DNA from: Methylotenera_A sp049687015
GTDB taxonomy: Bacteria; Pseudomonadota; Gammaproteobacteria; Burkholderiales; Methylophilaceae
Assembly: GCA_049687015.1 (NCBI GenBank)
Contig: JBAVIP010000029.1
Location: 115,883-179,882, forward strand
Length of the DNA stretch: 64,000 nucleotides
Direction of reading: 5' to 3'
Numbering within the stretch: the first letter of the stretch is position 1; each line of letters begins with the position of its first letter. Below are positions 7,899 through 14,530 of the stretch, piece after piece. The translations under genes were made by a program, and so were the position numbers. The notes under the pieces are model-generated. The model was not told the origin of the DNA. It searched no databases and was given only the letters and a program-made list of their open reading frames with translations.

Positions 7899-8426
7899 AT
7901 GAAAAAAGTCACAAATCATCAGAATATCCGCATCATCAAAATCAACAATTGCAAATCTTTATCCGGCAAAAGTAACTTGGAATATCAAATTGGCTGTCTC
8001 GACGATTCGGGCATCTTTGTCCGCGCGGTTAAAAACTCAGGAGGTGGCTGGTTCTCTAATGAATGGCTTGCACTGAACAAGCTCATTGAAGTGTTGCAAG
8101 CAACCAAGCAACCGCTTACTTCGTATGCCTTGCAGACATTCTTTAAGGGTAAGTCCATCAATACCGCCGCCTTTGTATTTGCCGCATTGAAAGAAGAAGG
8201 CTTGGTAGCGAATGACCCTGACAACCCTAGATGCTACCTGTTGCAGTCTGTTGATAACTTTATGCAGCCAATCAAAGCATTAATCAGTTCAGGCGTTGCA
8301 TTGCAAGATACCTCACTTAAAACGAGCAAAGCATCAGCCGTAAAAATCGACGACATCATTCCTGTGTTGTCATCTTCCGCAAAACTCACATCGGGCAAAA
8401 CTAAAGCGCAACTGCATAAAGCCTGA
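7899..8426 (+). CDS. Unrecognised protein with possible winged helix
   Basis: The start at 7899 is preferred because GGAG lies 6 bases upstream, inside the longer reading frame that begins at 7887. The 175-residue basic protein has strands at the N-terminus (YQIGCLDDSGIFVRAV) and a helical section with a helix-turn-helix feel (about residues 72-105, SYALQTFFKGKSINTAAFVFAALKEEGLV). The tail is rich in Ser and Lys. It could bind DNA. No family is recognised. Two terminators follow. Confidence 0.55.
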   Translation: MKKVTNHQNIRIIKINNCKSLSGKSNLEYQIGCLDDSGIFVRAVKNSGGGWFSNEWLALNKLIEVLQATKQPLTSYALQTFFKGKSINTAAFVFAALKEEGLVANDPDNPRCYLLQSVDNFMQPIKALISSGVALQDTSLKTSKASAVKIDDIIPVLSSSAKLTSGKTKAQLHKA

Positions 8427-8493
8427 TTTTAGTTTTCTTGTACTTCCAGTCCGCTTCTCTAAATCTTTCACCCTCTGCAATACCAAGCCCTGC

Positions 8494-8519
8494 AAGGGTT
8501 TCCACGCTACACCCTTTTT
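8494..8519 (+). terminator. Terminator
   Basis: AAGGGT...ACCCTT encloses an 11-base loop and is followed by T. It lies about 70 bases after the stop of the gene at 7899. Confidence 0.55.
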
Positions 8520-8536
8520 AACCCTGCCAATATCGA

Positions 8537-8577
8537 CCCCAATACCGACCTTTAGCGGTAAATCTTGGGGATTTTTG
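8537..8577 (+). terminator. Terminator
   Basis: A nested hairpin has outer CCCCAA/TTGGGG and inner ACCG/CGGT stems, followed by ATTTTTG. It stands just ahead of the ribosome site of the 48-residue ORF. Confidence 0.65.
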
Positions 8578-8618
8578 TTTTTTCTTTCACATTTTCAAAT
8601 TTACTAGGAGAAATCTCT

Positions 8619-8765
8619 ATGTGTATTCCCAACCAAAATTACCTGACCGACGCGCTTGAAACCGTGCTTGCATGGGATCTGCCTGATGAATCGTTACCAC
8701 ACGCTCTGATCAGTCAAGCGCAGTTATTGTCAGGCTTAGATTCAGATGAAAGCTGGGAACAGTAA
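8619..8765 (+). CDS. Small acidic protein, 48 residues
   Basis: The ATG at 8619 follows TAGGAG at a 9-base spacing; a longer reading frame starting at 8565 would begin inside the terminator. The product is acidic and helical (TDALETVLAWDLPDESLPHAL...) with no signal peptide or Cys cluster. The ribosome site and isolated position support a real small gene. Function is unknown. Confidence 0.5.
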   Translation: MCIPNQNYLTDALETVLAWDLPDESLPHALISQAQLLSGLDSDESWEQ

Positions 8766-8782
8766 CCAAGTAGAATTTATTT

Positions 8783-8835
8783 ATTGGTTCTAGCCAATAT
8801 CCATTCCGTTTTAGCGTTTGTGTTTAACGGAATGG
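8783..8835. terminator. Two tandem inverted repeats between convergent gene blocks
   Basis: ATTGG...CCAAT (8783-8799) is followed by a 10-bp perfect stem, CCATTCCGTT (8801-8810) with its complement at 8826-8835. Neither has a clean T-run. They stand between the plus-strand genes and the minus-strand operon, so they may end transcripts from one or both sides. Confidence 0.4.
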
Positions 8836-8970
8836 CGTTGTCTGTATTAAGTTTTTAAATTGAACGGTTCTTAGGACTGCTATCGACTAACCATAGATTT
8901 ATCCAATTAATTTATCCCAACCAATTGATTTAATGTTTAATTAATATAGTCGCGTCTCTAAATTTGCTAA

Positions 8971-9222
8971 TTATTTCATGACAACGATATTTGGCTTTAC
9001 TGTAGACGTAGAATGACCAAACTCCCTATTGCTCATGCGAACGTGATAGCCAGCACGTACAAGAGTTATTAACTCGGATTCTGTCATTGTAGTTTTCCCC
9101 TCAGGATCATTTCTTGAATTTGTTTTATATGCTTTAAAAGTGCCATCATCATATCTGTGGGGAGTTAATTCAATGCCGGCATTTTTGCCACGTAAAACTA
9201 CATAAATTAATTTTTCTTTCAT
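8971..9222 (-). CDS. Unrecognised 83-residue protein
   Basis: The small protein has a first half rich in strands (KLIYVVLRGKNAGIELTPHRYDDGTFKAY) and an acidic helix followed by a basic tail. GGAGG lies 5 bases before the ATG. It is last in the minus-strand operon that starts at 10867. The layout suggests a small DNA- or RNA-binding or inhibitory partner, but no family is recognised. Confidence 0.55.
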   Translation of the reverse strand: MKEKLIYVVLRGKNAGIELTPHRYDDGTFKAYKTNSRNDPEGKTTMTESELITLVRAGYHVRMSNREFGHSTSTVKPNIVVMK

Positions 9223-9266
9223 AGTGCCTCCATGTTAAATTGAATTTAGGTTCAGAGTTTGATTGA

Positions 9267-9836
9267 TTAATGTCCTGTCATCGCGACATTCCATGACAAA
9301 AAATCACCTGATTTTCCATTACAAAACCATCTTTCAATAGCTGCAACAACACTTTCGCCGTCGTCATTAAATGCGTCTACTAGGGATGCTACTTGATGGC
9401 TAAACAAATGACTATTCTCTGCAATTTGTTTAGCAGAAATGCATCTAATTTCAAATGTAACTTTTGGATTTGTAGTTGATTCACGTTCTATGTGTTTCCA
9501 GCATTGGCTATGAAAAATTTGGTTTTCTGGTAGTTTTTCCATGGTAGTTGCATCATATGCTGGTGAAGTTCTCCAGCGATGCTTTAAACCATTTCTGGAA
9601 ATACCTACATAACGAATATGGAAATCGCTGTTAGCTACAAGATATAAACATGCACCACCCTCTCGCCAAGTATGTTCATCTAATATCTCGTAGTTTCCCT
9701 GTAGCCAGGGTCCAATTCTTGATCCTTTAGCAACATTACGCTTCCATTTTTTTCCACCTACGCCGTGAATTTTTATGACAGGTGTTGCCTTATTGAAAAT
9801 TGTTTGAGCAATTTCTTTTGGGGTTAATTTATTCAT
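9267..9836 (-). CDS. GIY-YIG nuclease-like protein
   Basis: The start at 9836 is chosen because AGGAAAA stands just upstream and the gene before it ends at 9853. The 189-residue protein contains ACLYLVANSDFHIRYVGISR followed by NGLKHRWRTSP at about residues 65-95. This resembles the strand-loop-strand and arginine helix of GIY-YIG nucleases (here YLV and YVG). A following acidic helix could hold the metal-binding Glu. The third gene of a four-gene operon. The substrate is unknown; the similarity is by motif only. Confidence 0.55.
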   Translation of the reverse strand: MNKLTPKEIAQTIFNKATPVIKIHGVGGKKWKRNVAKGSRIGPWLQGNYEILDEHTWREGGACLYLVANSDFHIRYVGISRNGLKHRWRTSPAYDATTMEKLPENQIFHSQCWKHIERESTTNPKVTFEIRCISAKQIAENSHLFSHQVASLVDAFNDDGESVVAAIERWFCNGKSGDFLSWNVAMTGH

Positions 9837-9852
9837 ATTTTTCCTATTTGAA

Positions 9853-10122
9853 TTAATAATGGTTAATTCGTTTGAAGCGACTTCCAACGGTAATTAACTT
9901 TCCTGATGCAATAATTGCGTAGGCATCCATGTGCTCATTTAATTTTCCAAAAAGACCACCTGCGTAGGTTTCAATTTTTTTCTTCGATTGCTTATTGAAA
10001 TATAAAACCTCAGCCCCTCTGGCATCATGTTCACGAACCCCAAATTGAATTAATAAATCTACAATCATTGGTGGAATCCCACGTTGTTGCCCGCGAATTA
10101 CCGAATGCATAGTGCTTTGCAT
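9853..10122 (-). CDS. DUF4258-like small protein, possible toxin
   Basis: The start at 10122 is chosen because GGGAG lies upstream in the gap after the previous stop at 10133; a longer frame would overlap that gene. The 89-residue protein reads SVIRGQQRGIPPMIVDLLIQFG, then Y-F-N, and ends LITVGSRFKRINHY. This resembles DUF4258 proteins (HxxxRMxxRGI ... GxxxLxTxYxxKR), a family with RelE-like toxins. The regulator encoded just upstream would be a natural antitoxin. This is inference from order and weak similarity. Confidence 0.45.
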   Translation of the reverse strand: MQSTMHSVIRGQQRGIPPMIVDLLIQFGVREHDARGAEVLYFNKQSKKKIETYAGGLFGKLNEHMDAYAIIASGKLITVGSRFKRINHY

Positions 10123-10132
10123 ACCATTCTCC

Positions 10133-10867
10133 CTAGATAACTTTTTTGATATAGTCTGCAACTGAAAGGCCCGCTCTCTCGGCTTTAAAATTCAGCATTT
10201 CAGCAAGTTCGCCTGGGATTTCTATTGTTTTACTAGGCCCTTGTTTTTTCACGCTAGATCCTGTTTGTGTTGGGATGAAGCCCTTTCTCCCTGCTAACCA
10301 GCGTTTCGCTTCATGTGGCGTTACCAATGAACGTTTACCAACACTTTCTGTTTTAAGCGGATCGTTCACTTTGGGATTTGCTGCATTTCTTACACTTCTT
10401 TCATCCATATCAGCTAATAACGCAATTTCATTCAAGGTTAAATGCCCCCAATCCCCCTTACCAAGACCATCTTCACCAGCGCCATAGTCGGCATAACGGT
10501 CTCCACCCTCAAGCACTACACGTGCAACAGCCATCCTTACTGTTTTAATAGATAGTTTCGGATAGATAACTTGATCCTCATCAAAATACAGTTCCATCGC
10601 ATTGGTAGAGATGCAATTTAAAAACACCTCGGCATCGGCATACACTCCATCAACCTCAGGAACATCACCTAAGCCTGGAACAGGAATGCCAAGAACCCCA
10701 TAGTCGTACATTTCGCTAACTGCATTCCACAAGTTGGAGCTTTGAATTAAATCCTCATTTGCTAAAGTTTGAGCTACGTCACCACCATATAGACGCTCAA
10801 CACTTTCGGCAAAACCCTGCATAAATGCTTTTAGTTCGTTTTGCATTTCATTTTTAGAGAAGGCCAT
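10133..10867 (-). CDS. DNA-binding regulator, possible antitoxin
   Basis: The start at 10867 has GGAG 7 bases upstream. The 244-residue protein has an acidic helical N-terminal half. A helix-turn-helix-like section follows (LTLNEIALLADMDERSVRNAANP, about 142-165). The C-terminal tail, SKTIEIPGELAEMLNFKAER and onward, looks like a ribbon-helix-helix. It is first in an operon whose consensus promoter carries a perfect palindrome between -35 and -10, the expected mark of autoregulation. It may also control the integrase operon across the intergenic region. Confidence 0.55.
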   Translation of the reverse strand: MAFSKNEMQNELKAFMQGFAESVERLYGGDVAQTLANEDLIQSSNLWNAVSEMYDYGVLGIPVPGLGDVPEVDGVYADAEVFLNCISTNAMELYFDEDQVIYPKLSIKTVRMAVARVVLEGGDRYADYGAGEDGLGKGDWGHLTLNEIALLADMDERSVRNAANPKVNDPLKTESVGKRSLVTPHEAKRWLAGRKGFIPTQTGSSVKKQGPSKTIEIPGELAEMLNFKAERAGLSVADYIKKVI

Positions 10868-10897
10868 ACAGACTCCATGTGATATTGATGATGTATG

Positions 10898-10925
10898 ATT
10901 ATACATATATTTTTATATATGTCAA
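10898..10925 (-). promoter_or_regulatory. Consensus promoter with palindromic operator
   Basis: On the minus strand TTGACA (10925-10920) and TATAAT (10903-10898) are separated by 16 bases. A perfect inverted repeat, ACATATAT-TTTT-ATATATGT (10903-10922), fills the spacer. Such a strong promoter in a silent-by-default island almost requires a repressor at this site. Confidence 0.75.
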
Positions 10926-11193
10926 GCATTTTATAATATATGTAATATCTTGGTGAAATGCAAAAATTTGCAGGTTAGGTAACTTAGTTTTAGCGCTCCC
11001 CATTAAAAATCTGCCACACGCAACTTTCTATGCAGTACTTGGCATTCCGCGTTGCGCTTTCGCGTGGTGAAATGGGCAACTAAAAACGCAACGCCGATTT
11101 GCAAGCCGGGCTTGGTTTTCGGTGAAACGTTGCGGCGCGGCGGCAACTTTTGGGGAGAGGCGAAGTGCCATGAAAACCGAATTTGCAAAAAAC
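10926..11193. other. Non-coding region between divergent island operons
   Basis: No gene is supported. The first part is AT-rich. From about 11010 to 11160 the sequence turns GC-rich and repeats the hexamer CGCAAC or its complement GTTGCG several times, for example in GCGTTGCGC, AACGCAACGCCG and ACGTTGCGGCG. It lies just upstream of the DUF3631 operon, where replication or transfer origins often sit in satellites. No defined origin can be named. Confidence 0.35.
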
Positions 11194-11250
11194 TTGACAT
11201 GCCTGCGCGAACATTATATTCTGCACATATATATAATATTTATATATAAA
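11194..11250 (+). promoter_or_regulatory. Promoter and AT-rich operator of the DUF3631-integrase operon
   Basis: TTGACA (11194-11199) and TATTCT (11217-11222) are spaced by 17 bases. Directly downstream, 11225-11250, is an AT-rich near-palindrome beginning ACATATATATAA that resembles the operator at 10903-10922. One repressor could thus act at both divergent promoters. Confidence 0.55.
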
Positions 11251-11330
11251 TCAGATAGTTATCTTAATATTTATCAAGCCCAAGGAGCCTAAACAACAGA
11301 AAAAATTACTTACTAAGCATTAAAGCCCAT

Positions 11331-11411
11331 ATGTCCAACGACAGAAAACAACAAGAACAAAGTACTGTTAAAACAGTACCTGTTACTAAGAATAAGAATA
11401 AGGATATTTAA
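11331..11411 (+). CDS. Possible 26-residue leader peptide
   Basis: ATG at 11331 opens 26 codons of a Lys/Gln-rich peptide ending KNKNKDI, and its TAA stands 2 bases before the ATG of the DUF3631 gene. The frame contains a hairpin, GTACTG-TTAAAA-CAGTAC (11362-11379). The arrangement suggests translational coupling of the downstream gene. The peptide has no clear Shine-Dalgarno site, so it may be untranslated leader. Confidence 0.35.
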   Translation: MSNDRKQQEQSTVKTVPVTKNKNKDI

Positions 11412-11413
11412 CT

Positions 11414-12802
11414 ATGGAAAATAAAATTTTTAAATCAACGTCGGTTTTGCCAGACGTCGTTTTCAAAGAAAGCGACGACGCTAATATCGACACAAAAATA
11501 GAATCAAGCGGTAAGGCTTCAATCTCAGTTCAAACTGAACAATCCAGTACTAAGAAGGCCAAAGTCTTAAGGCGCAAAATTTCACGTAAAGAAGCGCGGA
11601 ATCTACCATTCGAAGTTTACGACCCCTACAACAAGGCAATTGATGATCTAGGTGAGTTATTGGGTGATGTGTCAAGCACCCTTCGCATGTTTGTCATCAT
11701 CGATGAGATACAGGCGGATGCCGCTGCCTTATGGGTATTCCATACCTATGTCGTCAGTCTGTTTGATACGTCGCCCATTTGCATCATCAATGCACCTGAG
11801 CGCGCTTGTGCCAAGACATTATTTCAGACAGTACTGGCAAACCTTTCAGCACGCGCATTAGCTGCTTCAAATGCCACACCATCAGCATTATTTCGTTCGG
11901 TGGAATTGTGGATGCCGACTATTTTCTTCGATGAAGCGGACACTTTCTTCAAAGACAATAATGATTTGCTCGGTATGGTGAATGCAGGCTACAAGTCCAG
12001 CGGTTTTGTGCTGAGAAGTGAAGTGGATGGGGATTCATTTACCCCGTGCAAGTTTTCTGTGTACAGCGCAAAATCGATTGCTGGTATTGCACTGGATAAG
12101 CATCTGAAGGATTCCACCATGAGTCGCGGCATTGTCTTCAATATGCGCCGCAAGCTACAAGATGAAACTGTGACACGTTTACGTTATGCAGAAGACGGCT
12201 TATTTGCAAAACTGTGTGCCAAATTGGAACGCGCTGCTGATGATTTTGCAGAAGCTATTCAACATGCACGTCCGCATTTACCGGAAGAGTTGAGTGATCG
12301 TGCCCAAGATAATTGGGAGCCCTTACTAGCTATTGCTGCTGTTGCAGGGGGATGCTGGCTTGAACGTGCTACCAAGGCCGCTTTGACGCTGTCACGCCAA
12401 TCCAATGAAAAAGTCAGTACGGGCAATGAATTACTTGCAGACATCCAATTGATTTTTGAGGCGAGAGCCCATGGGAAACAATACTGGGACAAGATCAGTA
12501 CATCTGACTTAATTTCTGAACTGCAAAAAATTGAGGAAAGCCCTTGGGCAACCTACAACCAAGGTCGTCCTGTGTCGCCAAGGCAGATCGCCAGTCAGCT
12601 TGCCATTTACGGCATCAAACCGAAGACCGTCCGTGTCGGTAAAAATGACACACCAAAAGGCTATGAGCGTAGTCAGTTCGACGATGCATTTGCACGTTAT
12701 CTCAGCCCTGCAGATGAAGAAGACGTTAACCAAATGGCAGCTGATGCCGAAAAGGATTCTGCATCCTTGTCTATGCTCAATTTTAAGTCGGAGCTTAATT
12801 GA
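11414..12802 (+). CDS. DUF3631 domain protein (primase/helicase-associated)
   Basis: The 462-residue protein carries a DUF3631 region: INAPERACAKTLFQTVL at the Walker A position (about 120-136), LWMPTIFFDEADTFF as Walker B (about 168-182), then the family run SVYSAKSIAGIALDKHLKDS, MSRGIVFNMRRK and a C-terminal winged-helix-like part. DUF3631 domains usually stand behind primase or toprim domains in phages and satellites; here none is attached. The usual GxGKS/T loop is replaced by ERACAKT, so ATP hydrolysis is doubtful. It is followed by the integrase after 45 bases, forming one operon. Confidence 0.8.
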   Translation: MENKIFKSTSVLPDVVFKESDDANIDTKIESSGKASISVQTEQSSTKKAKVLRRKISRKEARNLPFEVYDPYNKAIDDLGELLGDVSSTLRMFVIIDEIQADAAALWVFHTYVVSLFDTSPICIINAPERACAKTLFQTVLANLSARALAASNATPSALFRSVELWMPTIFFDEADTFFKDNNDLLGMVNAGYKSSGFVLRSEVDGDSFTPCKFSVYSAKSIAGIALDKHLKDSTMSRGIVFNMRRKLQDETVTRLRYAEDGLFAKLCAKLERAADDFAEAIQHARPHLPEELSDRAQDNWEPLLAIAAVAGGCWLERATKAALTLSRQSNEKVSTGNELLADIQLIFEARAHGKQYWDKISTSDLISELQKIEESPWATYNQGRPVSPRQIASQLAIYGIKPKTVRVGKNDTPKGYERSQFDDAFARYLSPADEEDVNQMAADAEKDSASLSMLNFKSELN

Positions 12803-12847
12803 TGTCTTTATTTCTTACATTTATTTTATCTTTTGGAGGTGCTTAAT

Positions 12848-14053
12848 ATGGCAGTGATTAAATTGACACCAAGTAATCTAGCGAACTTAAAATGTCCTGC
12901 TGGAAAACAGCGCATTGAATATTGTGATACTGAAATGCCTGGCCTCTATCTGCTGGTGAGTGACACGAATCAACGCACCTTTTACTGGCGTACTAAAATT
13001 GATGGAAAAACCGCGCACCGTAAAATCGGTCGCATCTCGGAAATCACTTTGGCGGATGCACGTGCTGAAGTAAAACGCTTGAAGGCGCAGCAGGCATCAT
13101 CTGCAAAGCAAGGCAATTTATCGTCTGACGTGCTGAAGATCGAAGCGATGACCCTGAACGACCTTTGGGATGAATATTACCCATTTGCTCAATCGACCGT
13201 ACCCAGATCGGCCAAGCGGCTGGAGCAATTGTGGCGTATTCGCATCAAGCCGCGTTTCGGTTATATGAAATTGCGTGATATCCACCTTCGTCAGATCCAA
13301 AGCTTTATGATGGATTTACGCAAGGAAGGTTTGTCCGCTGCGACTGCGGATTACCACGCGGCGCTACTTCGCAGACTCGGGAACATGGCGGTACGTTGGG
13401 GCTATCTGGATGTCAACTTTGCCAAAGGGATTCAGCTTTATCATGAGTTCAATGGTGTTGAGAATATCCTCACTGATGAGCAACTGAAAACCTTACTTGA
13501 AGTACTGCATACAGATAGTAATCGCCCGATCTGTCAGCTGGCGCTATATCTGCTGTCTACGGGTTGTCGTTTGTCGGAAGCCTTAACTGCGAAGTGGTCA
13601 AACATCAACGAAGCCAATAAGCTTTGGATTGTTCCCGCTGCAAACTCCAAGTCGAAACGTGTTCGTTCAATTCCACTTTCGGAGAGTGCACTTGATGTCC
13701 TTAAACAGATCGACAGAAAAGAGTCTGATGTATATGTGTTTACTAATCGTAAGACTGGAACGAAATGGGTGAACACGTTCAAACCTTGGGATCGTATTCG
13801 CAATAAGGCTGGAGTGCCTTTCCTTAGAAGCCACGATTTACGACATGGTTTCGCTTCTTACTGTGTCCAGAATGGACGGACTTTATATGAGGTCTCTAAA
13901 CTCCTTGGTCATGCCGATACTAGGACAACACAGCGTTATGCACACCTCAACGAAAAGACCATGTTGGAAGCGGCCAATTCTGTTTCCAGCAAAATTTCAG
14001 CGGTGATGCAGATGAAGTCGAAAGAGGCACCCAAAGACGCAGTTGTAGTTTGA
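12848..14053 (+). CDS. Tyrosine integrase of the island
   Basis: The start at 12848 has GGAGG 8 bases upstream. The 401-residue protein has an N-terminal arm-binding DUF4102-like domain (MPGLYLLVSDTNQRTFYWRTKIDGK), a core-binding domain and a catalytic domain. The visible catalytic residues are Arg in LSTGCRLSEAL, His-x-x-Arg in SHDLRHGFASY, His in LLGHADTRTTQRY and the nucleophile Tyr in that last motif. It recombines the 3' end of tRNA-Phe with the element. The gene ends about 380 bases before attR; most tRNA-targeting integrases lie beside the tRNA end instead. Confidence 0.95.
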   Translation: MAVIKLTPSNLANLKCPAGKQRIEYCDTEMPGLYLLVSDTNQRTFYWRTKIDGKTAHRKIGRISEITLADARAEVKRLKAQQASSAKQGNLSSDVLKIEAMTLNDLWDEYYPFAQSTVPRSAKRLEQLWRIRIKPRFGYMKLRDIHLRQIQSFMMDLRKEGLSAATADYHAALLRRLGNMAVRWGYLDVNFAKGIQLYHEFNGVENILTDEQLKTLLEVLHTDSNRPICQLALYLLSTGCRLSEALTAKWSNINEANKLWIVPAANSKSKRVRSIPLSESALDVLKQIDRKESDVYVFTNRKTGTKWVNTFKPWDRIRNKAGVPFLRSHDLRHGFASYCVQNGRTLYEVSKLLGHADTRTTQRYAHLNEKTMLEAANSVSSKISAVMQMKSKEAPKDAVVV

Positions 14054-14429
14054 GGGTTTGGTCGCCGGGTAGCGCGGGTGGGCAGTGCAAACTGTTTCAA
14101 CTTGGCTGCTCGGTGTGCCATACGCTTGCAAACATGGGGCGGGTTAGGCGGAGGTATCAGCGCAAACTGATTTTCTGCCATTATCTCGCATTCACGTTGA
14201 TGTAGTTTTTGATGATGATTTCGAAGTTCTATTGCGTTCGACAGTTCGGCATACGAATGTTAATCATAAGTTGTTAGTTTTCTTGCAGTTACGGAACTGT
14301 GATTTCGAATTTTTCAATTTTACGGTTCGATATACAAGTTCGATTTTGACAAAAGGATTGGACGATTTTCTGAAAAAGACGTTACGATTTTTAGACTTAC
14401 AGCACTTTCAGCCATGATATTTAGTTGTG
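14054..14429. other. Non-coding right end of the island, probable integrase arm sites
   Basis: No gene is supported; a 61-codon open frame at 14232-14417 has no ribosome site and odd composition. The sequence repeats TTCGA or TTCGG about six times between 14219 and 14345 and TTACG three times up to 14393. Such spaced short repeats between an integrase gene and its core site are where arm-type binding sites lie. Confidence 0.4.
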
Positions 14430-14474
<45 letters not shown>

Positions 14475-14485
14475 ATTAGATTAAG

Positions 14486-14510
14486 GCTCACAGAGATGTG
14501 GGCTTTTTTT
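14486..14510 (+). terminator. Original tRNA-Phe terminator
   Basis: GCTCACA-GAGA-TGTGGGC followed by seven T matches the hairpin after the intact tRNA-Phe almost base for base. It now ends transcripts leaving the island and faces the convergent secretin gene. Confidence 0.75.
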
Positions 14511-14530
14511 GAGTTAACTTTTCTTTCAGT

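Noticed and set aside
5344..8765. Integron gene-cassette array
   Set aside because: No IntI-type integrase or attC site was found; the 14-base spacer repeat occurs only twice and is not attC-like.
11003..11249. Two overlapping opposite-strand frames of 65 codons
   Set aside because: They mirror each other across the GC-rich repeat block, have no ribosome site, and one overlaps a clear promoter.
14232..14417. Open frame of 61 codons next to attR
   Set aside because: There is no ribosome site, the composition is Phe-rich and irregular, and it overlaps the repeat-rich region that looks like integrase binding sites.
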